Shown here: one piece after another, positions 33,863 through 43,248 of the stretch | Layout of the letters: the number at the start of each line of letters is the position of its first letter | How positions within the stretch are numbered: the stretch's first letter is position 1 | Origin: Methylobacter psychrophilus | Lineage (GTDB): Bacteria; Pseudomonadota; Gammaproteobacteria; Methylococcales; Methylomonadaceae | Direction of reading: 5' to 3' | NCBI RefSeq assembly: GCF_025583945.1 | Contig: NZ_JAOEGU010000010.1 | Span: 54,419-118,418, forward strand | DNA length: 64,000 nucleotides | Program-made: the position numbers and the translations under genes | Notes under the pieces: generated by a model | Seen by the model: only the letters and a program-made list of their open reading frames with translations | Databases searched by the model: none | Told to the model about the DNA's origin: nothing

Positions 33863-35188
33863 CTACAAAATATAACGACTCAAATCTTCGTCTTCAGCAA
33901 ACTCGGTTAAATGTTGGTCAACATAAGCGGCATCGATAACAATGGTCTTTTCTATCAAGTCGGGGGCGTTGTAAGAGATTTCTTCCAGTAGCCGTTCCAG
34001 CATGGTATGCAGTCGCCTTGCACCAATGTTTTCAGTCGCTTCATTGACTTGCCAGCCCAGTTCGGCAATGCGCTGAATACCATCGACAGCAAATGTTAAG
34101 GATACGCCTTCGGTAGCCAGCAAAGCGCCATACTGTTCGGTTAACGAGGCGTTAGGCTCGGTAAGAATGCGTACAAAATCCTCGGCAGACAATGCGCTTA
34201 GCTCTACACGGATAGGGAAACGACCTTGTAACTCGGGAATTAAATCCGAAGGTTTGGCTATATGGAAGGCCCCCGAAGCGATAAATAAAATATGATCGGT
34301 TTTGATGGCGCCATATTTTGTGGTGACAGTGCTACCTTCAACCAACGGTAATAAATCTCGCTGGACACCTTCGCGGGAGACTTCACCACCGCCGCCGCCT
34401 AATTCGGAGCGTTTGCAAATTTTGTCTATTTCATCCAGAAAAACGATACCGTTTTGCTCTACTGCTTCTACCGCACGCAGCCTGATATCATCTTCATTAA
34501 CCAGTTTGGCCGCTTCTTCTTCTTGTAAAGACTGCAAGGCTTTTTTAATGGGCATTTTACGGGATCTGGTTTTGCCGGAGCCCATGTTTTGGAACATGCC
34601 TTGTAATTGGCTGGTCATTTCTTCCATGCCCGGAGGCGCCATGATTTCTACGCCCATAGGTGCCACATGGACATCAATTTCTATTTCTTTGCTGTCAAGA
34701 TCACCTTCACGCAATTTTTTGCGCATTTTTTGGCGGGTAGATTCTTCTGAATCAGACAGCATGCCGGCATCGGCTCTGGGCAGAAGAAGGTCCAGAATTT
34801 TATCTTCAGCAGCATCGAAGGCTTTGGTTTTAACCTTATCCATTTCTGCCATACGAGTCATACTGACGGCAGTATCAACGAGGTCGCGGATGATGGATTC
34901 AACATCCCGGCCAACGTAACCAACTTCAGTAAACTTGGTCGCTTCTATTTTAATAAAAGGGGCATTTGCCAGACGTGCCAGACGGCGGGCAATTTCTGTT
35001 TTACCAACACCGGTTGGTCCAATCATTAAAATATTTTTAGGTGTAATTTCATCGCGTAAGGCAGGATCAACCTGTTGACGCCGCCAGCGGTTTCTTAACG
35101 CGATAGCGACAGATCGCTTGGCGCTGGCCTGGCCGACAATGTGTTTGTCCAGTTCACTTACAATTTCTTTGGGAGTCATCTGTGTCAT
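33863..35188 (-). CDS. hslU: ATP-dependent protease ATPase subunit HslU
   Basis: A 441-residue AAA+ unfoldase. Walker A is [15 protein letters not shown] and Walker B is [10 protein letters not shown]. The sensor region is [13 protein letters not shown]. The inserted I-domain lies between about 110 and 230. The C-terminal SRYIL end docks into HslV. It forms a hexamer that unfolds substrates for HslV. It lies four bases after hslV. The length matches E. coli HslU (443). Confidence 0.97.
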   Translation of the reverse strand: MTQMTPKEIVSELDKHIVGQASAKRSVAIALRNRWRRQQVDPALRDEITPKNILMIGPTGVGKTEIARRLARLANAPFIKIEATKFTEVGYVGRDVESIIRDLVDTAVSMTRMAEMDKVKTKAFDAAEDKILDLLLPRADAGMLSDSEESTRQKMRKKLREGDLDSKEIEIDVHVAPMGVEIMAPPGMEEMTSQLQGMFQNMGSGKTRSRKMPIKKALQSLQEEEAAKLVNEDDIRLRAVEAVEQNGIVFLDEIDKICKRSELGGGGGEVSREGVQRDLLPLVEGSTVTTKYGAIKTDHILFIASGAFHIAKPSDLIPELQGRFPIRVELSALSAEDFVRILTEPNASLTEQYGALLATEGVSLTFAVDGIQRIAELGWQVNEATENIGARRLHTMLERLLEEISYNAPDLIEKTIVIDAAYVDQHLTEFAEDEDLSRYIL

Positions 35189-35192
35189 GCGT

Positions 35193-35738
35193 TTACTCGT
35201 TGGGTTCTGCGTCTAGTTCTTCTATGCGTAGATTGTGGTTGGTATAAATACAGATATCAGCCGCTATATTTAAAGACCTTTCGACAATTTCGCGAGCACT
35301 CAAATTAGTATTTTCCAGTAATGCGCGTGCAGCGGCCTGAGCAAAAGCACCGCCCGAACCTATCGCCATCAAATCAAATTCAGGTTCGATAACATCGCCG
35401 GTACCGGAGATAATTAATGAAGTTTTGGCATCGGCAATGGTTAGCAAGGCTTCCAGTTTGCGCAAGGCACGATCGGTGCGCCAATCTTTGGCCATTTCAA
35501 CAGCGGCGCGCGTCAGGTTGCCGCGATGTTTTTCCAGTTTGCCTTCAAAGTGTTCAAATAACGTGAAAGCATCCGCCGTTGCACCGGCAAAACCGGCAAT
35601 AACTTTATCATGATACAAGCGCCTAACTTTTCGGGCGTTGCCTTTCATGACGGTATTACCCAAAGTGACCTGGCCGTCTCCGCCAATGACAACTTTGCCG
35701 TTCCTGCGAACAGAAAGTATGGTTGTTCCTCTAAACAC
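35193..35738 (-). CDS. hslV: ATP-dependent protease peptidase subunit HslV
   Basis: A 181-residue proteasome-beta-like peptidase. The GTG start gives MFRG, which is removed to expose the catalytic N-terminal Thr of [24 protein letters not shown] lies seven bases upstream of the [23 protein letters not shown] and [16 protein letters not shown] are family hallmarks. Two hexamers form the proteolytic chamber capped by HslU. It is the first gene of hslVU; the promoter should lie in 35739-35830. Confidence 0.97.
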   Translation of the reverse strand: MFRGTTILSVRRNGKVVIGGDGQVTLGNTVMKGNARKVRRLYHDKVIAGFAGATADAFTLFEHFEGKLEKHRGNLTRAAVEMAKDWRTDRALRKLEALLTIADAKTSLIISGTGDVIEPEFDLMAIGSGGAFAQAAARALLENTNLSAREIVERSLNIAADICIYTNHNLRIEELDAEPNE

Positions 35739-36047
35739 TTCAATATCCTTTTATATTGCAAAATACATGATTTTAATTTTACATGGTATGCATTTAAAAT
35801 GTGAGAAAAATATAGATACATTTGGTTTGGCGTCAAAGGTGTCTTGTTTCTGTTATGTTGGCAGATTGCTTAAACAGATAGAGGGCATGCCCGTTTATTA
35901 TGAGGTTTGCTACGATTTATTACAGGATGACGATCATTTTAAAAAATGCCGGGAAAAAATAAAGCATGACAAAAGCGTAGTGTAAGCCCTATCATTTTCG
36001 TTTTTTTGGTCTGATTCGCCGTATAACAAACGGTATAAGGTTTAAGT
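35739..36047. other. Intergenic region between divergent hslV and the lipoprotein gene
   Basis: This 309-base gap carries two divergent promoters. A plus-strand frame continues through it to 35985 (ending with a polar segment DDHFKKCREKIKHDKSVV), but it begins inside hslV and has no suitable ribosome binding site. The 33-codon end from ATG 35887 could be a small peptide. I would not call it a gene. Confidence 0.4.
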
Positions 36048-37952
36048 ATGTCGATTCGTTATATTTCATCTTTGAAATTTAGTTTGATTGCCAGTGTTCT
36101 GTTGACGGGATGTGCACCTACCCGGCAAATTGCCATAGATTATCCATCGGCTCAAGTTACTGATCCCCAGTCTGTGCAAACAACCCGAGTACATCAATTG
36201 CAACCTTTGCCCGGCTTTCAGGTGATTGATGGTGATGATTACTATGTACGGCTTATTTCTGAGTTTGATTTTAAAGGTGACAATGTCTTAAAAAAAGGCT
36301 GTAGTAATATGACGCCTTCTTACGAAAAGGGTGACTTGTCTTCCACGCTTATTTTTACGGTACGCAATGAAGGTCTTAAATTTAATAATGAAGCGGCTGC
36401 CTTTTTATATGAAGCGACATCAGGAAAGTGTAATTTTAAGTTTGATGCCAAAAAAATAACGCTGACACCTTGGATGCGCCTGGATTCAGGCAAAGAAACG
36501 CAGGTTGATTATAGTTTTTATTCCAGCGCCAATAGTGATGTTAATGTATCGGGTTTAGTAAGCGATGTGACAAATGCCAGCAGTTTATTGGCATTGACAG
36601 GTGTAGGTATGGGCGTTGCCATTGTCGGGCAGTTTGCCGGGCAATGGGCAAAAAATAATCCACCGGTAGCCACAACGGTTCCCGCTTCTGTAAAACACAG
36701 CTCGGAATCGCATTCATTACCGCGCATTGTTGCTTTTTCGGGTAAAACAGGCGCTCTTACCGAAAATATATTCAAAGTATATGCCGTAGCAGAAGGGGGT
36801 GTTAATCTTTTCGGTTCGGATGCCGAGCCGTTAGGCGAGTTAAAGATTTATCCGGAAATTATTCCTTCCTTGCTGTTAAAAACAGCGGCAGACGGTGTTC
36901 CTGATGCGCGGGATCTGTCACTGGAAGAAATCGGTTATTCGCCAATTAAATCAGGTACGGGTGAAATCAAGTTATTGCAACTGATTGAGCAATCCAAACA
37001 TCCGGCAAAACCCAATTTAAAACCAAGCTGGAATAGCTACCAGGAAATGGAGGATAACTGTCGTAAAATAAAACTGGTGATGAAAGATTTAGGCTTTAAC
37101 AAGTTTGATCGCAATGCTTTTATTTATTATTTTTTAACCAATAATGGCGATTGGAAAAATTATAATATTTCACTGAAAAAGATAGTGAGTGACGAAACTT
37201 CGCTTAAGGTTATGGAAAGTTATCGTAGCAAAGATTTTGGCTCGTGTCTGACTGCCGATGATTATTCAGTAATGAAAGCCATGGGCTTGCCGGTTAATCT
37301 ACCCTCCGACTGGAAGCAGATTGAAGAGCTTAGTCAGAAAAAAGAACAGTTTTTTATACCTCTTAAATCGATTGAGAGACAACTTGTTTCGGTTCTAAAA
37401 AATCCCAACAAGATCGAAATGGAACAGCAGATATTTCCGTTATTAGCGAGTGACAAGAGTGGTGGTGGTACTGTGCTGTTACAAAATCATTTGGGTGATT
37501 TTGGTTTGGAAAAATTATTGGCTCCGCCATCAATAGATTCCGTGCTTTCTCCATCCGAGGCAACCACAGCAGTTCCTCCAGCAGTCATTTCGCCTATACC
37601 CACAACAGTTATACCGGCACCGATCGTTATTCCGGGGGAGGGCGTTATTGTTAGTGCACGTCAGCTGACACAGGTTTTTTCCGGATTAGCTATTAACGAG
37701 TTGAGTTGTGCCCGTATTCTTTCTGATCAGTTGGGTAAATCGACTGCCAATATCGGTGTACTGTTATTTACCACCAAAGACGGGAGTCCACGCGCTAAAG
37801 GTGGGGCGATGGAGTTTGAATTCTCTGCCGGAAAAATAACCCGCATTGCTTTTCAATCGCCAGCGTATAGGGATTTTGAGCAAGAGGTACTTGATCACCC
37901 CGAGATAGGTGGTTGCCGGATTGATCCGTCTTTTTTGAGCAAGTTGCACTGA
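36048..37952 (+). CDS. Large hypothetical lipoprotein
   Basis: A 634-residue protein. The signal peptide ends in the lipobox VLLTGC (Cys near residue 22), so it is a lipoprotein. A short hydrophobic stretch (about 185-205, LTGVGMGVAIVGQFAGQW) and a Pro/Ala-rich linker (about 500-525) divide it into parts; a C-terminal domain follows (VSARQLTQVFSGLAINELSC). I do not recognise a family. A single Ser/Pro-rich region and no enzymatic motif suggest a structural or secretion-associated role; that is only a guess. It is transcribed alone, divergent from hslV. Confidence 0.65.
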   Translation: MSIRYISSLKFSLIASVLLTGCAPTRQIAIDYPSAQVTDPQSVQTTRVHQLQPLPGFQVIDGDDYYVRLISEFDFKGDNVLKKGCSNMTPSYEKGDLSSTLIFTVRNEGLKFNNEAAAFLYEATSGKCNFKFDAKKITLTPWMRLDSGKETQVDYSFYSSANSDVNVSGLVSDVTNASSLLALTGVGMGVAIVGQFAGQWAKNNPPVATTVPASVKHSSESHSLPRIVAFSGKTGALTENIFKVYAVAEGGVNLFGSDAEPLGELKIYPEIIPSLLLKTAADGVPDARDLSLEEIGYSPIKSGTGEIKLLQLIEQSKHPAKPNLKPSWNSYQEMEDNCRKIKLVMKDLGFNKFDRNAFIYYFLTNNGDWKNYNISLKKIVSDETSLKVMESYRSKDFGSCLTADDYSVMKAMGLPVNLPSDWKQIEELSQKKEQFFIPLKSIERQLVSVLKNPNKIEMEQQIFPLLASDKSGGGTVLLQNHLGDFGLEKLLAPPSIDSVLSPSEATTAVPPAVISPIPTTVIPAPIVIPGEGVIVSARQLTQVFSGLAINELSCARILSDQLGKSTANIGVLLFTTKDGSPRAKGGAMEFEFSAGKITRIAFQSPAYRDFEQEVLDHPEIGGCRIDPSFLSKLH

Positions 37953-38197
37953 TATTGACTTTACGGGCAAGCCTTGCTTTTTTACAAAGTTGTTGTACAT
38001 GGGAAAGAGTGTCTATAAAAAAGGAGGGGTTTAATTGTGTGGATAGTGAGGATATGTATCGGTTTGACAAATAATGAATACAGCATTTTATTTGGGTAAA
38101 GTTGAGTATGGTTAAAAAAGAAAGTTAACAACTTAATGAGTATTTGGATGTCTTTTAGTCAGATGGTTTGGATAGATGATAATAATTTTGTATTATC

Positions 38198-38238
38198 AAA
38201 AAAGCTTGTTACTACTTTGATTCACAAGCTTTTTTTTT
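38198..38238 (+). terminator. Rho-independent terminator upstream of the cox cluster
   Basis: AAAAGCTTGT pairs with ACAAGCTTTTT around a 15-base loop and is followed by a T-run (38229-38238). It could end transcripts from the lipoprotein gene 246 bases upstream. The rest of the 37953-38419 gap shows no gene and should contain the cox promoter. Confidence 0.6.
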
Positions 38239-38419
38239 GTGTCAATTTAAAGTCATAAAAAGGACCGCTGGTATAGATAGACTTCATAGGTTAGACTTTC
38301 TAGGTTTTTTGTAATAATTATTACGCAAATGGATCGAGGCAAACTGTTTTGTTGACTTGAAATTGCGAAACTATATAACACTTACAAGAGTTTATAACTA
38401 CTATCGAAGAGGCTGCTCC

Positions 38420-39544
38420 GTGAACAAAGCAAAGCAACTATTCGCAGGTCTGATCTTAATGGCTTTAGGGCTAGGAGCAGCGCAGGCGGACTATACGCTC
38501 AATTTAACGAAAGGGGTTACAAAGGTCAGTAATGACATTTATGACCTGCATATGCTGATTCTATGGATCTGTGTAATCGTAGGTATCGGTGTATTTGGTA
38601 CCATGTTTTACTCGATTTACCATCACCGTAAATCAAAAGGACATAAAGCGGCACAATTTCATGAAAATACCACAGTTGAAATCATCTGGACAATTGTTCC
38701 AACCTTGATTTTGATTGGTATGGCCATACCGGCAACAAAAACCATGTTGGAATTGGATAATGTTGCGAAGTCGGATATGACGATTCAAGTGACTGGTCGA
38801 CAGTGGTATTGGGATTACAAATATCTGGATAATGATATTCATTTTGAAAGTCATTTGGATGAAGCGAGCGAAATAACACATCGAACAGTTGGTGCTGATC
38901 CGCGTTCCGTTCCTCATTATTTGTTAAATGTTGATAAACCTTTAGTGATTCCGGTCAACAAGAAAGTACGTTTCGTGTTGACTTCAGGTGATGTTATCCA
39001 TTCCTGGTGGGTACCTGACTTGGGCTGGAAAAAAGATGCCAATCCGGGTTTTATTAACGAAGCATGGGCATCTGTCGATAAGGCTGGTACTTATCGTGGT
39101 CAATGTACCGAGTTGTGCGGAAGAGACCATGGTTTTATGCCTATCGTAGTGATTGCCATGGAGCAACCTGACTATGATGCCTGGGTAAAGAAAACCCTGG
39201 ATCAACAAAAACAAAAACCGGATTTGAGTGACCAAAGTCGTGAGCAGTTAATGGCGCATGGTGAATCGGTATATTTAAAAAATTGTGTCGGCTGTCATCA
39301 GATTAACGGTGCCGGTGTTCCCGGTTTAATTCCCGCTTTAACAGGCAGTGCCATAGCGACAGGAAAATGGGAGTCTTTAGATGGCTTCTTACGTGCAGGT
39401 ACCGCCAAAATGCCGTCTTTTTCCAAGTTGAATGGTAAGGAATTTGCCGAGGTGATGACTTATGTCCGCAACAATTTGGGTAATAGCGTCGGTGACGAAT
39501 TGCAGCCCAAGCAAACGGCGCTTCCTGATGACGATGATGAATAA
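38420..39544 (+). CDS. coxB: Cytochrome c oxidase subunit II fused to a cytochrome c domain
   Basis: A 374-residue subunit. GTG 38420 is preferred because GAAGAGG lies seven bases upstream and the following residues form a signal peptide (to GAAQA). Two membrane helices (about 38-60 and 80-105) precede the cupredoxin domain. The CuA ligands are in CTELCGRDHGFMPIVV. A cytochrome c domain follows with CVGCH and an axial Met in KMPSF. The fusion makes this a caa3-type oxidase that can accept electrons directly from a carrier or quinol-linked complex. First gene of the cluster. Confidence 0.95.
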   Translation: MNKAKQLFAGLILMALGLGAAQADYTLNLTKGVTKVSNDIYDLHMLILWICVIVGIGVFGTMFYSIYHHRKSKGHKAAQFHENTTVEIIWTIVPTLILIGMAIPATKTMLELDNVAKSDMTIQVTGRQWYWDYKYLDNDIHFESHLDEASEITHRTVGADPRSVPHYLLNVDKPLVIPVNKKVRFVLTSGDVIHSWWVPDLGWKKDANPGFINEAWASVDKAGTYRGQCTELCGRDHGFMPIVVIAMEQPDYDAWVKKTLDQQKQKPDLSDQSREQLMAHGESVYLKNCVGCHQINGAGVPGLIPALTGSAIATGKWESLDGFLRAGTAKMPSFSKLNGKEFAEVMTYVRNNLGNSVGDELQPKQTALPDDDDE

Positions 39545-39599
39545 GCGGTTGATGCGCTTGTCGACTGACTCTTTTTTAACTATTTTCGAGGTATAAAGT

Positions 39600-41240
39600 A
39601 TGTCTGCTGTCGTAGATGAACACGATCATCATGCCGATGATCATCACGATCACGGTCCTGCCAAAGGCATTTTAAGATGGATTGTTACCACTAACCATAA
39701 AGACATCGGTACCATGTATCTGGTGTTTGCGCTGGCAATGTTTTTTGTTGGCGGAGCTATGGCAATGGTTATTCGGGCTGAATTGTTTGAGCCTGGTTTG
39801 CAGTTTGTCGATCCTGCTTTTTTTAATTCAATGACCACCATGCATGCCTTGGTTATGGTGTTTGGTGCAGTTATGCCTGCCTTCGTAGGTTTGGCCAACT
39901 GGCAAATTCCGTTAATGATTGGTGCAGCCGATATGGCCTTGCCGCGCATGAACAACATGAGCTTTTGGTTGTTGGTTGCCGGCGTGTTATTGCTGGCAAG
40001 CACTTTGTTTATGGAAGGTGGTGCGCCTAACGGTGGTTGGACTTTATATCCACCGTTGGTATTGCAACCGATTACTGTTGGTAAAGCCTTGCCATTCGCC
40101 GTGTTCTCGGTGCATTTGTTGGGTATTTCTTCCATCATGGGTGCCATTAACATTATTGCCACGATTACCAATATGCGTGCACCTTCCATGCGAATGATGG
40201 ATATGCCGTTGTTTGTCTGGACCTGGTTAATTACCGGTTTTTTGTTGATTGCTGTTATGCCCGTATTTGCCGGTGCAGTGACCATGTTGTTAACCGACAA
40301 GTTTTTCCATACCAGCTTTTTTAATGCGGCGGGTGGTGGTGATCCGGTACTTTATGAACATATTTTCTGGTTCTTCGGACACCCGGAAGTGTATATCATG
40401 ATTCTGCCAACTTTTGGTGTTGCTTCTACCATTATTCCGATATTTGCCCGTAAGCCTTTATTTGGTTATGCGTCAATGGTTTGGGCGACTGGTGCGATTG
40501 CTTTTCTGGCCTTTATTGTTTGGGCACATCATATGTTCACTGCCGGTATGCCTTTGGCAGGTGAGTTGTATTTTATGTATGCCACCATGATTATTGCCAT
40601 ACCTACCGGTGTTAAAGTATTTAATTGGACTGCGACGATGTGGGATGGGGCAATGACCTTTGAAACCCCCATGCTGTTCTCGATTGCTTTTGTCGTGTTG
40701 TTTACTATGGGTGGCTTTACCGGTTTAATGATGTCTATTGCGCCGTCAGATTTCCAGTACCATGATACTTATTTTATTGTCGCGCATTTTCATTACACCT
40801 TGGTGCCAGCCTCTATCTTTATGTTAATGGCTGCCGGATACTTCTGGTTACCTAAGTGGACCGGCCATATGTATAACGAAAAAATCGGGCAATTGCATTT
40901 TTGGTTGTCGGCTATTTCAGTGAATATATTGTTTTTTCCGCAACATTTTTTAGGTTTGGCAGGTATGCCACGCAGAATTCCTGATTATGCGGTGCAATTT
41001 GCTGATTGGAACATGATTTCAAGTATTGGTGGTTTTATCTTTGGCGCCAGTCAATTACTGTTTTTGTATATCGTTATTGATACTGTCAGGGGTGGTACTG
41101 GCGAAAAAGTAACTGACGAGGTTTGGGAAGATGCCGCCAAGCATGGCTTGGAATGGACCCTGCCATCTCCGGTTCCTTATCATACCTGGACGACACCGCC
41201 TACGATTGTGCCGACTGAACACGTTTTGGACTCACATTAA
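39600..41240 (+). CDS. coxA: Cytochrome c oxidase subunit I
   Basis: A 546-residue, 12-helix heme-copper oxidase subunit. Its His-rich N-terminus (HDHHADDHHDHG) may bind metal. Heme and CuB ligands are in STMTMHALVMVFGAVMPAF, FWFFGHPEVYIMILP (with the Tyr of the His-Tyr cross-link), WAHHMFTAG and HDTYFIVAHFHYTL. It reduces O2 to water and pumps protons (aa3-type A family). It is 55 bases after coxB. A strong hairpin follows it at 41250. Confidence 0.97.
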   Translation: MSAVVDEHDHHADDHHDHGPAKGILRWIVTTNHKDIGTMYLVFALAMFFVGGAMAMVIRAELFEPGLQFVDPAFFNSMTTMHALVMVFGAVMPAFVGLANWQIPLMIGAADMALPRMNNMSFWLLVAGVLLLASTLFMEGGAPNGGWTLYPPLVLQPITVGKALPFAVFSVHLLGISSIMGAINIIATITNMRAPSMRMMDMPLFVWTWLITGFLLIAVMPVFAGAVTMLLTDKFFHTSFFNAAGGGDPVLYEHIFWFFGHPEVYIMILPTFGVASTIIPIFARKPLFGYASMVWATGAIAFLAFIVWAHHMFTAGMPLAGELYFMYATMIIAIPTGVKVFNWTATMWDGAMTFETPMLFSIAFVVLFTMGGFTGLMMSIAPSDFQYHDTYFIVAHFHYTLVPASIFMLMAAGYFWLPKWTGHMYNEKIGQLHFWLSAISVNILFFPQHFLGLAGMPRRIPDYAVQFADWNMISSIGGFIFGASQLLFLYIVIDTVRGGTGEKVTDEVWEDAAKHGLEWTLPSPVPYHTWTTPPTIVPTEHVLDSH

Positions 41241-41249
41241 GGTATAAAA

Positions 41250-41283
41250 GAGACATTGCCAGGCTCAACGTTGGCAATGTCTC
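41250..41283. promoter_or_regulatory. Hairpin between coxA and the small ORF
   Basis: GAGACATTGCCA pairs with TGGCAATGTCTC over a GGCTCAACGT loop, a perfect 12-bp stem starting ten bases after the coxA stop. No T-run follows. It probably sets segment stability or a processing point in the cox mRNA, giving different levels of coxBA and the assembly genes. Confidence 0.5.
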
Positions 41284-41292
41284 GATTAATAT

Positions 41293-41391
41293 ATGACAAT
41301 AAAAAATAAAAATATTTTAACGGCAGTCATCTTGATGGCTATTGCCTTTATTCTTTATATGTTTGCGGTGACGCAAGCCGTTTCTCAATGA
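41293..41391 (+). CDS. 32-residue small membrane protein between coxA and ctaG
   Basis: A 32-codon frame (MTIKNKNILTAVILMAIAFI, then LYMFAVTQAVSQ) with one membrane helix and a short Lys/Asn-rich N-terminus. It overlaps the ctaG start by ATGA, which is a strong sign of translation coupling. Short single-helix proteins at this point in cox clusters are seen in related bacteria and are thought to help oxidase assembly. No family name can be given with certainty. Confidence 0.7.
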   Translation: MTIKNKNILTAVILMAIAFILYMFAVTQAVSQ

Positions 41392-41939
41392 GCGAAAGTG
41401 TCGGCAAGAAAAACGCCAAGTTAGCGCGAACCTTGCTGATAATTGCGGTGGCCATGTTTGGTTTTGGTTATGCGCTGGTGCCCATTTACGATGTGTTGTG
41501 TGAATGGAAATGGATAGAGAGGGATAGACCTGATGATATTAAAAAAGTCCCTGAGGTTGCTTATGAAGTTGATTTGAGCAGAGAAATTACCGTAGAGTTT
41601 ATTACCATGCTCAATGAGTCTACGCCTATGGAATTTCGTGCAGAAAAAAAACAGATAAAAGTCCATCCGGGTGAATATAATACGGTCAATTTTTATGCTA
41701 CCAATAAAACCAACAAAGATTTATTGGCAAGAGCTATTCCGAGTTTTTCACCTGCTGTTATCAGTGGCTACTTTGAAAAAATTATGTGTTTTTGTTTTGA
41801 TGAGCAAATTTTTAAGCCGCAAGAAACCAAAACTTTGCCTATGCGTTTTACCATTAATCCAAAAATACCTAAAGAATATAATACCATTACACTGTCATAT
41901 ACATATTTCGACAATACTGAAAAATCAGTAAAAAAATAA
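41388..41939 (+). CDS. ctaG: Cytochrome c oxidase copper chaperone CtaG/Cox11
   Basis: A 183-residue Cox11-family protein. One N-terminal membrane helix (about 12-33) precedes a periplasmic immunoglobulin-like domain. The copper-binding Cys pair is in KIMCFCFDEQIFKPQE, and MRFTINPKIPKEYNTITLSY is a typical strand. It delivers copper to the CuB site of subunit I. It starts in the ATGA overlap with the small ORF. Confidence 0.95.
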   Translation: MSESVGKKNAKLARTLLIIAVAMFGFGYALVPIYDVLCEWKWIERDRPDDIKKVPEVAYEVDLSREITVEFITMLNESTPMEFRAEKKQIKVHPGEYNTVNFYATNKTNKDLLARAIPSFSPAVISGYFEKIMCFCFDEQIFKPQETKTLPMRFTINPKIPKEYNTITLSYTYFDNTEKSVKK

Positions 41940-41951
41940 AAGGTGAAGTTT

Positions 41952-42833
41952 ATGTCTACAAATACCGCTTATTACATTCCTCATAAAGCGACCTGGCCAA
42001 TCATTGGTACGATTGGTTTGATGATTATGCTGGCTGGATTTGCAAACTATTTAAATGGTTCTTCAATAGGCCCCGGCATGATGATCGCTGGTTTACTGGT
42101 CTTTGTTGCGATGTTGGTGGGTTGGTTTGCCTTGCAAGCACATGAAAGTGAGACCGGGATGTACAGCAAGCAGGTGGGCGTGTCTTACCGCATGGGTATG
42201 TTGTGGTTTATTTTTTCTGAAATAATCTTTTTTGGGGTATTTTTTGGTACCTTATGGTACACCCGTAATTTATCCGTGCCTTGGTTGGGCGAGGGCGCAA
42301 CTAAAGAACTGCTATGGCCTTCTTTTGAGGCGATCTGGCCAACGAATGGTCCCGGTAAGGTTGGCGGTGATTTCGAGCCCATGGGTGCTTGGGGTTTGCC
42401 ATTTTTGAACACCTTGATTCTATTGACCAGCGGTGTTAGTTGCACGTGGGCGCATCACGGACTATTGCCACCAAAACCAGGTGTTGTAAGGACACCGGAA
42501 GAAGGTCGCAGCCAATTAATCAAGGGCTTGATAATTACTGTTGCTTTGGGTTTCTTGTTCGTTACCCTACAGGCGATTGAGTATCACGAAGCTTATAGTG
42601 AAATGGGCTTGACTTTAGGCTCAGGTGTTTATGGTTCTACATTTTTTATGTTGACAGGTTTTCATGGCTTTCATGTCTGCGTGGGTGCCATTATTTTAAG
42701 CGTGGTGCTGTTTCGTAGCTGGAAAGGTCATTTCACTAAAGAAAATCACTTCGCTTTTGAAGCGGCTGCCTGGTATTGGCATTTTGTTGATGTGGTATGG
42801 TTAGGTTTATTTGTGTTTGTTTATTTACTGTAA
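41952..42833 (+). CDS. coxC: Cytochrome c oxidase subunit III
   Basis: A 293-residue, seven-helix subunit. ATG 41952 is chosen for the AAAGGTGAAG upstream. SEIIFFGVFFGTLWYTRN holds the conserved Glu; FHGFHVCVGAI and AWYWHFVDVVWLGLFVFVYL close the protein. It stabilises subunit I and the proton uptake path. It is the last gene before a bidirectional terminator. Confidence 0.96.
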   Translation: MSTNTAYYIPHKATWPIIGTIGLMIMLAGFANYLNGSSIGPGMMIAGLLVFVAMLVGWFALQAHESETGMYSKQVGVSYRMGMLWFIFSEIIFFGVFFGTLWYTRNLSVPWLGEGATKELLWPSFEAIWPTNGPGKVGGDFEPMGAWGLPFLNTLILLTSGVSCTWAHHGLLPPKPGVVRTPEEGRSQLIKGLIITVALGFLFVTLQAIEYHEAYSEMGLTLGSGVYGSTFFMLTGFHGFHVCVGAIILSVVLFRSWKGHFTKENHFAFEAAAWYWHFVDVVWLGLFVFVYLL

Positions 42834-42850
42834 CTTACCGGTAAGCATTC

Positions 42851-42890
42851 AAAAAAAGCGCTGCCTAACAACAGGCAGCGCTTTTTTTTT
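42851..42890. terminator. Bidirectional rho-independent terminator
   Basis: AGCGCTGCCT (42857-42866) and AGGCAGCGCT (42873-42882) flank an AACAAC loop, with an A-run before and a T-run after. It separates coxC (plus strand) from the convergent DUF2909 gene (minus strand) and can serve both. Confidence 0.92.
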
Positions 42891-42908
42891 GTCGGGATTG
42901 TTATCAAT

Positions 42909-43166
42909 TTATTTAATGCCGTCAGTTTGAACCGGCTTTTTCATATGCATTTGCATACCCAGTCCATGAGGTTTAAAAGTGCCGGTTACCAAGGCAATAA
43001 AAATAAAAACAAATAACAGAATTGAAAGAGTAATGCGAAAAGTCAGTGCTTTAACTGTTTTTTCCGATGATTCTTGATTTTTATGGCTAACCAGGTGAAA
43101 CAAGGCAGAGCCGAGACTGATAATTATCAGAATAAAGGCAATGATGACGACGCTTTTGATAATCAT
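42909..43166 (-). CDS. Twin transmembrane protein (DUF2909-like)
   Basis: An 85-residue protein with two membrane helices (VVIIAFILIIISLGSALF and ITLSILLFVFIFIALVTG), the DUF2909 pattern. It is on the opposite strand inside the cox cluster, a position where this family is commonly found. Its function is unknown; a link to oxidase assembly is inferred from this conserved placement. Confidence 0.8.
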   Translation of the reverse strand: MIIKSVVIIAFILIIISLGSALFHLVSHKNQESSEKTVKALTFRITLSILLFVFIFIALVTGTFKPHGLGMQMHMKKPVQTDGIK

Positions 43167-43248
43167 GGTAGTGTTTATGTGTGATGGTAAGATTTTTTCT
43201 ATTCTCGTTTATTAATGTGTCTGTGCCAATAGGTTAAAGAAAAAAAGC

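Noticed and set aside
34302..34919. 205-codon plus-strand frame opposite hslU
   Set aside because: It is a Ser/Pro-rich antisense shadow of the strongly conserved hslU gene.
35638..35985. 115-codon plus-strand frame over the hslV start
   Set aside because: Its first third is antisense to hslV and it lacks a ribosome binding site; only the last 33 codons could conceivably be a peptide.
39650..40300. 216-codon minus-strand frame opposite coxA
   Set aside because: Antisense shadow of the conserved coxA coding sequence without a ribosome binding site.
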